A stretch of DNA of 64,000 bases, taken from Rhizophagus irregularis. Its lineage: Eukaryota > Glomeromycota > Glomeromycetes > Glomerales > Glomeraceae. The translations under genes and the position numbers were made by a program. The stretch covers positions 4,960,001 through 5,024,000 of the forward strand of contig NC_089434.1 of NCBI RefSeq assembly GCF_026210795.1, given 5' to 3'. The notes beneath the pieces were generated by a model. The model saw only the letters and a program-made list of their open reading frames with translations. It did not search any database and was not told the DNA's origin. Positions 11,480 through 23,278 of this stretch are shown here, in pieces; positions within the stretch are counted from its first letter, which is position 1; every line of letters starts with the position of its first letter.

Positions 11480-14224
11480 AGTTTCAAACCACGTGATTAT
11501 ATTAAGAATTTTTTTTATATGCTTAAAAGTTCATAGCACTATGAAATCGGTTTTTGAAAAAAGTTTGATGTACTGTACATTTTTTTGGATCATATTCATT
11601 TCATTGATATAATTTATTATAATTGAATATTTAACTCTCTTCTTTATGATAATTTTCTTACTTAATCTCCTAAATGTCCTAATTTCTTTACCCTAAATCC
11701 CTTATCTAAAATTACGGTATTACCTAATCCTTCTGTAAAAAAAAAGTCGGTCCGTTTTTTATATTCCATCTTTTTTCCGTAAAAGGCTCATATTTCTAGA
11801 ATTAATAACCTTATATCACAGAACTTATCAAATTATTTACATTTTCTCATTTTTACGGAGATTTTACAGAAATAATAGATAAATAATAGTTATATGGCCT
11901 TAACCCATTATTATGCTTTTCACGCATAAAATTTCAAATCATGTGCGCGACAGAGCGCCGATAAATGACACAAATAAATACATTATCAGTTAATAATTAA
12001 TTTATTTTAAGGATCGCAGAAGGAGAAAATTCGTGAGAGTTTAGGATAAGATAGGTTCATTAGAAATAGATCAAGTTTTTATTGTTCTCCGATCCAAAAT
12101 TTACTAAAATGTAAAACAAAATAATTAAATAAATTTTTTTTGAATTGCATTCTAAGTAATTCATGTTGATTTAGAATATTTCTCTTATTAACATATGAAG
12201 GCAAAGAACAAATCATGAATTTAGATCACGTGAAGGCGTCTCTGACTCATTGTTCTGCGCCTTTACTTTGTATTTTGTCACCGAATTAATAATTATAAAG
12301 GGTATTTAATATTTTGCTGTATATGAAGGATCAGATGATGTTATGATAGAATATACAAGTGTTGTGATACTATGATAGAATATCTATACTAATATAAAAT
12401 ATGCCGATATAACTTGTAGTAAAACCTGATTCTTGACAATATTTGAAAAAAGATTTTATAAAATGGGAATAAAAAAAATTTTTTTTCCCACTGGAGGTCT
12501 TTTTTTAGGTTAAAACATTTTTTTTTATCAATAATACCTTTCAAGAATTAGGATAATTTTCTATAAACGAATTTTATTGTATTAACAAAAAATGTAAATA
12601 TTTTAATTTCAACATTCTGCACAGAATTGCAGAGATTCCGAAATCAAGCATTAGACTTCCTCAAATTGGGTATTCCTTTGACGAATAAGATTTGTAAACT
12701 AGCGGATGCATATGCCCAAACTCCGACTTTTCAATACTTTATATTGATAATTTTTAAAAAAATTTCACCTTAGGTTTAGTCGAATATAAGAATCTTCTTT
12801 TTTCTTTTGACATTTATTGGATTCCCTTTATCTTGAAAATTTCGTTCTTTTTAAATTTTAACTATTCTAATATCTTCATTTTTTAAAAAAATAGTATCTT
12901 CAAATATTTATCATTTTTTAGATATTAAAATTTAACATATGTTATTAGCATAATAAAAACAGGTCTAAAATTGATTTGGATCTATCATTATAGAAATATG
13001 CAAGATATGCATGACAAATATGCATAAAAAGTATTGGTAGGTTGTTTTAAAATGGGTTAGCTGCATCAACTGCGTCAACGTATATACATTATATTTTGAA
13101 ACATTTTCTCCTGCAGGAGATAAGGAAAACATAAAAAATTTTCACACGGAACCTATATAATAATTATTTTTATGACGTTACTATAATTGAAATACATATT
13201 AATTTTAATAAGAAAAAAAAAACTTGCATATCATATTAGTGCTGGTTGCTTGTTCCACAATAACCAACAAAGGTTAAGGTGATTTCGATGAATAGCATAT
13301 AGTAATACAAGATATTCATAAATTATGCAACTCAATGTGTATCTATTATTGGTGACATTTTGAATAGAATGTCTTTTTATATATCCACTTTATCTTTAGT
13401 TGTTTTTATCTCTTTTGAGGCATTTTCTGTTTGAATAATACAAATAAATATATATTTAAGAGGGAGATAATAAATTATAAAAGTAAAATGCTGTATTATA
13501 CAATGATACTAAAGTAAAATATGTTTACAGTAAATTATTTTAATATAATATATTCAATAAATTATGTGTATATATTTAAAAAAAAAAGAAAACCCATGAA
13601 GAATGGGGAACTTTTCTTAATTGGCATCGTTGTTTTTACGCCAATAATTAATTTAATCTTTTTACTTCGTTGGCGTCTTTCATTAATCTCATTTTACGTA
13701 AAAATTATGTAAGTTTTTTCAAGTTTAAACAACTTCTTTTGTTTGTATTGCACAAAATAAAAGCGCGTTTAAGTCTGATTGTAATATATATTTTTAATTC
13801 ATACATCCGGAAATTCCTTTGTGATCAAATGATTTGATCATATGGTTCAATGTAAAAGTAAGAATCTTTCAATAAATTATGTTATCTGAAATCTCATTTA
13901 CACTTGTGTGCTTGCTCATGAGGCCTACGAATGCATTTGAACTAAGCTTCAATAGGAGTTAACCGTTAATTTACAAATCACATTTCACGCGAAAAAAAAT
14001 ATAATCCAACTTACACTGAGTTCTTCCCGAAAAAACTTGAAAGCATATATTTATGTATAATTATACAATAATTGTACAACTTTCATGTATGACAATCAAT
14101 CACTCATGGAATTATTATAAAAATCGTTCATTTTTGCCCAAGCTACCAGAAAAAAAAAAAAAATAATAATTACCTCCCTAAATAAAAATACCTATTTCCA
14201 CTGTTATTAAGCACTTGTGCTTAA
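11480..14224. other. Gene-free AT-rich region
   Basis: About 2.7 kb of homopolymer-rich sequence. A 63-codon plus frame (13,521-13,712) encodes one hydrophobic segment but has no homology I can name. I see no gene, tRNA or element boundary here. Confidence 0.5.
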
Positions 14225-14226
14225 TA

Positions 14227-14275
14227 CAGTCAGACCTCTATAAATGCACAATGTGCAATTATGGAGGTCTGACTG
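14227..14275. mobile_element. 49-bp micro-MITE with pogo-type ends
   Basis: CAGTCAGACCTCTATAA at the left is matched by the inverted TTATGGAGGTCTGACTG at the right, with a loop of about 15 bases. TA dinucleotides at 14,225-14,226 and 14,276-14,277 flank it as a target duplication. The CAGTCA start and TA target match the pogo/Tigger-type elements at 27,705, 38,586, 43,804 and 51,398. Confidence 0.8.
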
Positions 14276-14460
14276 TAACAGTGAAATAATTATTATATTC
14301 TTATCCATCATGAAGATTACAGAATTCGTAAGAAGACCACGTGAAGGAAGACCGATTAAAGTTACATTACGATGTATCGATTACACCCAGATTCTTCTGT
14401 GATTAAATATGAAGATATTTAACTGTTTTGTGACTCAATGCCTTTTTTGTTTTCTTCAGT

Positions 14461-14690
14461 ATATTTGGTTTTCCTTGGTTTTTTAGTCTATTCTTTAGTC
14501 TATTATATTTGGTTTTCTTAAGTCTATTATATTTGGTTTTCTTAAGTCTATTCTATTTGGTTTTCTCTAGTCTATTCTTTTGTTTTCTTTAGTCTATTCT
14601 ATTTGGTTTCTTTAGTCTATTCTATTGGTTTCTTTAGTCTATTCTATTGGTTTTCTTTAGTCTATTCTATTTGGTTTTCTTTAATACGGC
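14461..14690. repeat. Minisatellite, about 24-27 bp unit
   Basis: About nine copies of a unit close to TTTAGTCTATTCTATTTGG plus TTTTC, with length variation from deletions. No coding frame is maintained. Confidence 0.9.
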
Positions 14691-15034
14691 GAGAAATTGG
14701 TGTTTAGTAATGGTACTACCTGGGATGTGCGAGACCAGTATTCGATAGTACGTAAAAAAAAAATATTTTTCGTTAAAAATGTGGTCAATATTGAATATTA
14801 ATTATATTCATAAATTTGGTGCAACTAGAAACAAAGTCGTGACGAGACCCTTCACCACAAGAATTTACGATAAAAATAGAGTTGGGCACATAGTGATGCA
14901 GAACTAGATCAGTTTTTTATAAGCAGCATGACCAACAATTGCCGAACGGGTAAGTTTTTTTTTTATTTTCCTTTCTTTCTTTTTATAAAACTGAATCTCA
15001 TAATGAATTATAATCATTTATGTAATAAGCAATA

Positions 15035-15349
15035 ATGGCGCTAAACATTATCATTGGTCACAAGGTTTCTACAGTACATGCTAGTGTAGGTAGATCTTTT
15101 TACATCCCGCAGGGAGCTTATCTTTATCACTGGAGCCCGTATTGCCAAAGGAACTTTTGGCTATTTGCATTTTTTGCATTTCTCACGATATGGTCAGTCA
15201 ATGGATTATATAGCACTCAGTTGGAAGATTTGGAAGTTGACCAGTCATTTTTTTTTTATTTTCTGAAGAAAAATAAAGAAAAGTTTTTGGTGAGGATAAT
15301 AAACGCCAGATGCGTTCCCTTCTGTTCACTTATCCAAACTTTTGGATAA
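15035..15349 (+). CDS. Unrecognised 104-codon frame
   Basis: Open frame starting MALNIIIGHKVSTVHASVG, with a hydrophobic stretch (FWLFAFFAFLTIWSV) near residues 46-60 and a charged C-terminal half. A good donor (GGTAAGT) at about 14,949 and an AG acceptor just before 15,035 could make it a second exon. No family recognised; it may be chance. Confidence 0.25.
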   Translation: MALNIIIGHKVSTVHASVGRSFYIPQGAYLYHWSPYCQRNFWLFAFFAFLTIWSVNGLYSTQLEDLEVDQSFFFYFLKKNKEKFLVRIINARCVPFCSLIQTFG

Positions 15350-15607
15350 ATTATGCAATATCATATAATTATAAGAATTTGTTTTCTAAACAAAAAAAAA
15401 TATTTTGTATATAACAGGGTCAATGACATATGATGAAAAAAAGGTAGACTAGATGATGACATTAACTCGTCAGGATCCGTCCATTCGTACCAATATGATT
15501 TGAGCCGGGGGTTAATATACTAAATTATCGAAATGAATATATGCAACAATTTGGGGTGAGTAAAAAAAAATAAAATAAAATTAGATCTAATGAAATGGCC
15601 GTGATAG

Positions 15608-15704
15608 GTTTAAAATATGTATTATTGCGATATAGGAATGAATTATATTTTGATTATAATTTTATCTTCAATAACGCGAACAGGTGGATGCAAGAGTTCT
15701 TCTC
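15608..15704. repeat. Dispersed repeat about 100 bp, copy 1 (partner 17,274-17,372)
   Basis: Both copies share ATATGTATTATTGCGATATA, a T-rich stretch, then GCGAACAGGTGGATGCAAGA and GTTCTTC. The shared part ends within the exon-like start of the 15.7-kb remnant, so the second copy looks like a partial duplication of an intron/exon junction. Confidence 0.85.
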
Positions 15705-15879
15705 ACCCGCTATTAAGAGTTCAATCATGTAACATGGAACTTACGTGATAAACTCGCAACCGGAGCCACCCTCGGCCTTGGTGTGTTTTGGCTTTTTTAA
15801 AGCCCTTACATTTTATCCCGGTCATGTTGTTTCTGTGTTCGTAAGAGACAAGCAACCGTGTGTCAAGATACAGGGATGA
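15684..15879 (+). pseudogene. Small single-membrane-span protein remnant with homopolymer frameshift
   Basis: After an acceptor-like AACAG at 15,683, one frame reads NHVTWNLRDKLATGATLG, then LGVFWLF, and hits a TAA created in a T6 run. With one T fewer the frame continues KALTFYPGHVVSVFVRDKQP and stops at 15,877. The result is a short protein with one central hydrophobic helix and charged ends, in the style of small mitochondrial inner-membrane subunits, but I cannot name the family. A possible donor (GGG, then GTGAGT) lies at 15,556. The reading frame through the first 35 bases of the exon is unclear. Confidence 0.4.
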
Positions 15880-15899
15880 AATATATCCGGATCATCTGA

Positions 15900-17273
15900 C
15901 AGATAAGAAATTTTTTGATGTAAGTATACTTTATAATTTTTAATAATTATGTGAATATTCTTGTTTGGATGATAATAATAATTAATTTTTATAAAATTTG
16001 TAGGTTTCTATAATTTATTTTATATATGAAGCAAGATATCCGGATATATGATTATACGATGTTGCAAAAAATATCAATTATCCAAAATTGGGAGATTTTT
16101 TATTGTTATCGTAGCTTTGTAATATGATAATTATAAAGTAATAAGTGGAAATGTTTCAAGTGTTGTGGCTGTTGGGATGGAACGGAGATGGGAGCGCGTT
16201 TATGAAATTTTTGCATTAAGATATTCACTTTCATTTTAAAGTTGAATCAACGAACTTCCAAAAGAACCTTCCCCTTCGTTAACAGCTAACTTCTTATAAA
16301 CACTTTTTTCTTGAGTTAACGATTTCTAAAAAATCTCTTTCACAAATCATGAATTTCGTAGACTACAAAATTCTTTCAAACTTAATTTGATAATATTAAT
16401 ATTAAATATTATAAATTTAACATTAAATTAAACAGCAGTAAATAAAAATGCGTTTATAAAGTATAAATTATTCATATGTCATGCTGCTTAGTATAAAGTT
16501 TATATTAATAAATTATAAATAAGCGTTTTTTATAATAAATTATTCTACAAAAATTTCATATATAAATTCCGATCCAGAGAAATTTGACCGTCAAAGCAAA
16601 CAGTAATTGTTTATTTTGGGTACCGACATTGTGTTATCGTTAACACGTTTAATTTGGCGTATAATGGTTAATTTGAAAAGAAGATAATAATAATAGGATC
16701 TTAATCTTTGCATAAAATTAATTATTTATAATTTGTAGGTTCTTTTAAAAAACTAATAAAACTAATAAAATTTATTAATTATATTGTGGTATTTACTTAA
16801 TTTTGTGGCACTAATTTATTTGACATTTATTTATTCATTTTGTGAAATTATATACTAAATATCTTACTAGTAAGAAACTTGCATTATGGATCAGATCATA
16901 TTTTGTAATAATTTTTAAAAATATCGCAAAATTATAATTTCTATTGTAAAATCAATAATTTTTTTAACATTGCAAAATTAAATGTTTTTATTATTTTTTT
17001 TTTTATTAATATTTAATAATACATCACAAAAATTAAAAATCACTTCGCAAATATTAATCATAAATTTTTGTAAATTTTATTTATTTTGATTGATTTTTTT
17101 TTTAAAAAAAAAGAACTTGCTCTTAAATTGCGATAGAATTTCTATATTATGCCATTATATTTCAAGAATAGTTTCGGAATAATGAATGTCTAAAATAATG
17201 TGGAGGATTCTGAAGTTTCGGGATTATGATTTGTCAGGATTGTGAGCGTCGGGTTTGTGTTGTAGCGGTAAAT
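15900..17273. other. Gene-free AT-rich region
   Basis: Homopolymer-rich DNA with no supported gene or element boundary. Confidence 0.5.
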
Positions 17274-17372
17274 CGTTTAAGATATGTATTATTGCGATAT
17301 AGGAATAAATTATATTTGATTATAATTTTATCTTTAATAATGCGAACAGGTGGATGCAAGAGTTCTTCCTAC
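17274..17372. repeat. Dispersed repeat about 100 bp, copy 2
   Basis: Near-identical to 15,608-15,704. The sequence downstream differs, so the exon it belonged to is not duplicated further. Confidence 0.85.
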
Positions 17373-17379
17373 CGCAAGG

Positions 17380-18757
17380 ATTCATTGAATGATTAATGTG
17401 TGCATTTAATTTATTTGACCTGATCCAGCACATCACGACTCACGAGCTTAGACAATCTAATAGCAATCAAAACATAGTAATTAATTATTATCATAATTTG
17501 GGTATATAGCAGAATACTATTTATTTTTCTAAAATAAACCTAATTACAATTATAATAAATCTTAATAGTTAATAAATTTGAAGGGGTGTTATCTTCAAAG
17601 CATAATCACTTGGAACCATTGCCTGAGTAGTCCAGGAGTGTTTCTTTAAGATTCGTAGTTAGAGGGAAGTCCGGATTCACCTATAATCTGGCACAAAAAG
17701 GCAAACGCAAATGTAAGTAATAAGATTTATCATGGAATGAAATTATAATAAAGCAACAACCTTCCATTAGATTATGAATATCAGATAATAATAATAAGTG
17801 GATATTATTGATAATCTAAATATTAAGTGCTTTTGTCTTTTGAAACACAACCAGATGGATAAAGAAAATTTAGCAGATATTCTGGAACCTCAATTTATAA
17901 CTTTACGAAAGAAACATTAAACCAGCAAAGAAATTACCTTTAACCAATAAAATTTACATTTAAAAGAAAGTTTATATGGCTAATTAATTGAACTCATCAA
18001 AGGCACGTTAAAGTTTACAATTAGTAATAAGAAACAACTGAAACAATATTAACAATATTCAAAATTAACAATTTTAAGAGATTCGATTACTATAATTTAA
18101 TGAAATAAGGAAATATTTCTGTGATATACTGTGGTTCTTAAGTTTTGAAATAATATGATATGAATTGATGAAAAAAGAAATTCATTCGCTCCTACAATCC
18201 TATAACCTATTATTTTGTTTGAGATGGAACTTTCTGAAAGATTCACCGATTTATATTATTGTGAACATGACTGGTCACGAGCTAATTAAGTTATTTCGTA
18301 GATTACGGTAGTAATCTATTTATGAAACTTAAAAGTCTTCCTAATTTTGGAAGTTTATCGAAGAATTTCATATCATTATGAAAACGATCTTGTTTAATTG
18401 CAAAAATTTTTTCGCAACCAATAAAGACCAAGTAACTAAACATCTTTATATAATCTTTATTAGTATAAAACTTAAGTATGATTTATCATAAACTTTTAAG
18501 TTTCGTCATTGATAAATTGTTCGTTGTTTATCAGATACTTTAACGTTGGGATAATGATTGAACATATTTTTTAATTTACTAAGATACTCGTTTAGATTTT
18601 TTTTTTCAAATTAAAAGCGGTTTTCAAAAAATAAATAAATAATAATTCTGACGAAAATATTATGCAGACAAATAGAATCATGCTGTTTTTGATGATACTT
18701 TTGATGCATTACGTATATATGAAGCAATTGAAGCATGATCTTGGACATCTTCGCAGT
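17380..18757. other. AT-rich region without a supported gene
   Basis: Near 18,690 a short frame reads FDDTFDALRIYEAIEA before a stop. It looks protein-like but is too short to assign. A 71-codon frame starting at 18,662 runs into the dispersed repeat at 18,758. Confidence 0.4.
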
Positions 18758-19020
18758 TTTCACAAGGATGCAAGAATCCCGAGCAGTCATGTCAACTCAT
18801 GTGAATTTCATGAAAAATTATTTTCTAGTCATGTGTCCCTTGGTAGCATCATGAATGAATTCCTGGCGCAAAGATAATCTTCAATTTCACAGTTTGTTGA
18901 TTCTGTAGAAGTATGTTGATTGATCTTCCGAACCTGGAGAAATTTCCGAAACTTCCGAAACTAAACGTCACGTGAATTCCTTTTAATTGGTGACTAAATT
19001 AGGTGATATTTTCGATCTTT
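18758..19020. repeat. Dispersed repeat, copy B (partner at 5640)
   Basis: Same ordered blocks as 5640-5975, about 75 bases shorter. Same orientation. Confidence 0.85.
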
Positions 19021-19559
19021 CTCATCTAATCATCTCGCAAAAATGCAATATTTATGCGAACCCGTCGTCGCGTTTAATCATAAATAAACATTTCCCTTTT
19101 TTCTTTTCGTCTGACTTTAAAAAACAATCAATTATTAATTATCATTTTCTTTTAACTGTTTACGCAAAATTTACCTTTTCTAACCCTTCTCAAATGCTAC
19201 TCCTTATAATTCCAACAAAAAAAAAAGAAAAGAAAAGGTTCTGGTGGTCGCTTTAAGTCTTTGGTATGAGAGACCATGCTATATAAGGTAGAAAAGTATC
19301 AGAAGCAACCTGTGTATACTGGGATCTATTTTGGAAAAAGGGTTAACCACAAGAGTTGGAAGCATTTTTTACTAATTATTGTTCTAAAGTATCAGCTGGT
19401 ACAAGACAATCTTGCAAAATCTGAAGGAAATATATCTTGATTACAAAATATTACAAAAGATGATATAACCAATCTTTCATCTAAAAAGCGAAAACTTTAA
19501 TGATGGTTCAATTCAAACAAAAATAGGAGATTTCGTCATTTCATGTAAGTATTAACTCT

Positions 19560-20330
19560 CTTAGGATTAGAACTCATGAAGTTGATCGTGCTTGTGTAAA
19601 AGCATTTTTTGTATGTGGCACTCCATGGCATGTAATTGAAAATCTTTTTTTATTGAATTTTTGAAGACTCTACGCCCAGGATATACTCACCATCAAAAGA
19701 ATTACTTTCTGGCAACCTTTTATCACAAGAAACTGCAGTTGTAAACACACGAGTTATTAAAGAATTTAAAAATACAGCAAATTTAATATAGTGTATGTTA
19801 TTCCCAACATCAATGTTTAGTGATTTAACAATTTTAGTTAATCTTTATTCTTAAACTTAACAGTCAATTGGAATTTTTTAATTCATACATCCAACCATAG
19901 AGAATATTTGTGGGCGCTAAGGTGTCTATTAAGTTAAAGTCATACCGGCGAATTTTATTCGAAACAATTGAAGAAATTATTGATGAAATTGGTCCAGTAA
20001 ATTTTTCAGTAATTGTAACAGATTCAGGAGCAAATATTCTACAGAAAATATATAAAATATTTTTTAATGTACGTTGTATGGCACATGATATTAATTTGAT
20101 TTCAAAAGATATTTGCTCTACTTAACAATGTGTAATACTGCAGTGACATATTTTAAAGAAAGTCCATCAAGAAGGTAATTTAATTTTAAAATTTATTATT
20201 TATTTATTTTATTTATTTTTTGATATTATAATTGTTTTATTAATTTTTTTATTAAAAAATGTTCTGTATTAAAAGAAGCTAAAGCCTGTGATATTAGTAG
20301 AGGTTATTGAAAAAGTGGATATATAAAGTA
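19560..20330 (+). pseudogene. hAT-type transposase with DUF659 domain, decayed
   Basis: Shifted frames show FFVCGTPWHVIENLFF (about 19,600-19,650), RPGYTHHQKN with a lost stretch after it, NTRVIKEFKNTANL (about 19,750-19,790), and FSVIVTDSGANILQKIYKI (about 20,005-20,065) followed by NVRCMAHDINLISKDIC. This is the order of the DUF659/hAT transposase core, including the TD-SGAN motif (family norm TDNGAN) that carries a catalytic aspartate. TYFKESPSRR and a donor-like GTAATT follow at about 20,174. Several internal stops; inactive. No terminal repeats located. Confidence 0.8.
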
Positions 20331-20444
20331 CCATTAGAAAATGTAAGATTTTGAAATTATTGTCCGAATTCATTTAATTACTGATTTAACAAGTAATTTC
20401 TTTTTTTTTTGCCTTTTTATTTAGTCAAAATTGAAAAACCCGAA

Positions 20445-21990
20445 ACTCTTTCAACAGCAGTATTGTCAGTTCTACGGCCACGTGCGTTTTTATTGATGAT
20501 TTATATGCGTTAGCATTTACATCCTATTAAATATTTATGGTGGTTATAATCGACCTATATGTATAATTGGTCAACCCTCAAACAACACAATAGTTATACA
20601 CGCAGCCATCCATACTAAAAACAAGAACCGATCAAATATTATTATATAAAACAACACATTTGGTCGCGACGATCCTAACTCGTTACAAATCTCGCCACTT
20701 GGGATACCCGATCAACTATGCACAGTCAAGTTCAACGACGAAATTACTATAGATCGAGACTTAAGAAAATCTTTAAAGAAGATCATTAATTTCAGAACTC
20801 TGGAACATCATATTTCCCATCGCACATTTATCATCAATTTAAACATTTCACCCTTGATTAAATTATAGATTAGGAATACATACAATTATGGATAAAATAT
20901 AATCCTTTTGATAGACCCACTAGCCTCAAGTATAGTAAGCTGTAAGCTGGCGTGTTAAGGCTTCTAGTTACAACCTCCCGACTTTAGACATACTGAACCG
21001 ATATCTTGAAAGGATTCGATCAATGTTTTTTCTGTCATGATTCACCAGAAACCAATGAACATTTGTGGATTTGCCCAAAAGTTTTAGAAATAATGAAACC
21101 CGTCTTTGATAAACATAAAGAAATCTTTAAGACAACGATTACAGCTAATTCTGACAGTTTGACTGCACTATACGAAGATTGCATAAGTTTTGTCCAATTT
21201 TTACCTGTACTAATAACCCTCCGACGACATTGAGTGAAGCTCCGGCCCTCCACTGTTTATTACTCAATTTAATCCCAAAGGATATAATATACCCATATAG
21301 AGCTGTAGGTTTAAATAAAGCCTCGATCAAAAAGTTATTATTAAAAAAATTTTTATCAGATCTTCACGAAGATATCTTCAAAACTTTATGGCATGCACGA
21401 AGTGCCGAATGGAAAAAATGGAAACAGGAACACCAAATCACGAAGACAACGTTCACGACTTACCGGAAACGCAAATGTCATCATGATGAAGACCATTTTT
21501 CTGGTCCATCTAATGAATCAGCTCGCGTCACTCACACGGTTATATTAATCCGTCCAATGATTCTCGTCGCGTTCTCGACAACTTCATTTTATGATTTTAT
21601 GGATATACCTCACTAGTTCAAATTTCCGTCACAATCTCCCATGGATGTCATCATTAAACATAGACTTATCATCTGCTATTTTTACTCGGTCACACAATAG
21701 ATTTAATTATAGTTTATTTTATTTTAATATATAGGCTCTTCAGTTTCTTTTTTTAACTTTTTATTTTTATTTAGATTAGTCCTGGTCTTATTTTCTTGTT
21801 CTTAATTTGGGCAGTAGCGTAGTTCCCCTGTTTCAAATAGCAGCTACCGAAGGTGAGGTCCTGTTTGGCGGGATGAATATCAATGATCTTGTTCTTTAGA
21901 TAGCTTATCTTTGTTTTCTTTGTATACAAAATACTATTAATGTAACTGACTTTGAATAACCACTCTTTAGAAATAAAATAAGTAAATAAA
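20445..21990 (+). mobile_element. Non-LTR (LINE-type) retrotransposon, 5'-truncated and broken
   Basis: Only the 3' part is present. Frames in order: a short acidic stretch near 20,490-20,520, DDPNSLQISPLGIPDQLC (about 20,668-20,730) and ITIDRDLRKSLKKI (about 20,743-20,790), downstream of the reverse transcriptase core. Next comes a zinc-binding-like FDQCFFCHDSPETNEHLWIC (21,010-21,075) and a C-terminal segment, DIFKTLWHARSAEWKKWKQE (about 21,370-21,430). A non-coding tail contains TGTTTGGCGGGATGAATATC (about 21,868) and ends in AAATAAAATAAGTAAATAAA at 21,990, the usual A-rich LINE terminus. At least three frameshifts or stops. Immediately followed by the histone deacetylase fragment. Confidence 0.8.
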
Positions 21991-22025
21991 ACGTCCTATT
22001 AAATAATCAATTGCAGCGTTAGAAT

Positions 22026-22435
22026 GGAACCGGAAATACAAGCGAAATTGGTTACGGATTAGGCAAATTCTTTTGTCTAAATGTACCTCTCAAAGATTGA
22101 ATTGATGATAATAGCCATGTTTCATTGTTCAAGGATGTTATGTTAGATGTAAGAGATCGTTATCAACCAAGTGTTATTTTATTACAATGTGGAGCAGATT
22201 CTCTCGGAAAAGATAGATTACGAGGTTTTAATATAAGTATTAAAGTATTAAAGTTCATGGAGAGTGCGTAAGATTTATAAAAAGTTGGCAGATTCCCTTG
22301 TTAGTTCTTGGAGGTGGCGGTTATGGAGTTCCTAATGTAGCAAGATGTTGGACTTATGAAACTGGAATATTACTTGAAGTGTTGAATTTCTTGATAGAAT
22401 TTAGAGATGCTAGTTTAGAGATAGAAAACCTTTAA
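22026..22435 (+). pseudogene. Class I histone deacetylase fragment
   Basis: Frame 1 reads GTGNTSEIGYGLGKFFCLNV then PLKD, a TGA, and [34 protein letters not shown] and GFNISIK. After a small duplication of GTATTAAA shifts the frame, frame 2 reads [20 protein letters not shown] then [17 protein letters not shown] and ends at 22,433. This is the core of an Rpd3/Hos2-type zinc deacetylase. QCGADSL contains the zinc-ligand aspartate of the family, and GGGGY is the conserved active-site loop tyrosine segment. Only the middle-to-late catalytic domain is present (about 135 residues). There is no intron in it. It abuts the LINE tail, so LINE-assisted retrocopying is possible but unproven. Confidence 0.9.
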
Positions 22436-22499
22436 TGTGGAGATAATGAATATTTTGATGGGACAGTGATAATGATAAATGTTGATATGATTTAAAATA

Positions 22500-22893
22500 T
22501 GTAATAATTTTTTTTTTTTTTACGAGTAACTTTGGAAATAAATGCTTTTTCTCGGTCTCTCTTCTTTTTTAGAATCTTAGTGATTGGTAAGATGTTTATA
22601 ACACTTTTTATTCATTTTTGTTTCAAAATAAAAATTACACTTGGCTAAAGGACAACTATTGGTCAGAATAGGCATATCATTAAGAAGTTGGGTTTTAAAG
22701 AACGTTGACCAAAATAGACAATTAAAAAATAAAAAAAATAAACTTGAATATTTGCAGCCAATTGTTCTAATAAATATACAACTTTATAATATTATCATAT
22801 CTTTGGTTTCTAATCCTTTCACGAATTTTATTGTCTATGTCACCGCCGAACATTAAGTAAATTTAGCTAGCCACCTAGGCTTCGTTCATCAGC
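22500..22893. other. No supported gene
   Basis: AT-rich. A 71-codon plus frame (22,641-22,856) has no recognisable domain. Confidence 0.4.
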
Positions 22894-22995
22894 TCAAATC
22901 TTGAGTATGCCTACAACCATAACTGTAGCAGCAAGAATCAGTACTACTGTGTAACTGCCTTCACTTAAGACAGAATTTGTAGAATTTGTCCAAAT
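22894..22995 (-). other. Possible C-terminal hydrophobic tail of a lost protein
   Basis: On the minus strand one frame reads NSTNSVLSEGSYTVVLILAA then TVMVVGILKI and a stop at 22,894. A polar Ser/Thr/Asn stretch followed by a hydrophobic C-terminus is the form of a GPI-anchor signal or tail anchor. Nothing convincing precedes it, so this may be a gene fragment or chance. Confidence 0.25.
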
Positions 22996-23278
22996 ATTCT
23001 ATAATAAATAATAAATAATAAATAATAAATAATAAAGATTAAAGCTAAAGTTTTCACATCAATCCCTTCAATATATATATAATTTGAATGCTAACAAACC
23101 TGATAACGCTAACATATTTGAAAAATCATGAACCGCTCACTTGTGTCCTGATCCTAATCACTTGTAATTGAGCTTGTAAGTAAATGTTCATGAAAGAGCA
23201 GGATAACGCGGCTTGGTTTTCTCAATAATCTTTAACCAAGTGATGAATTCTTTAACAGTATGTTATGTAACATCAGCG

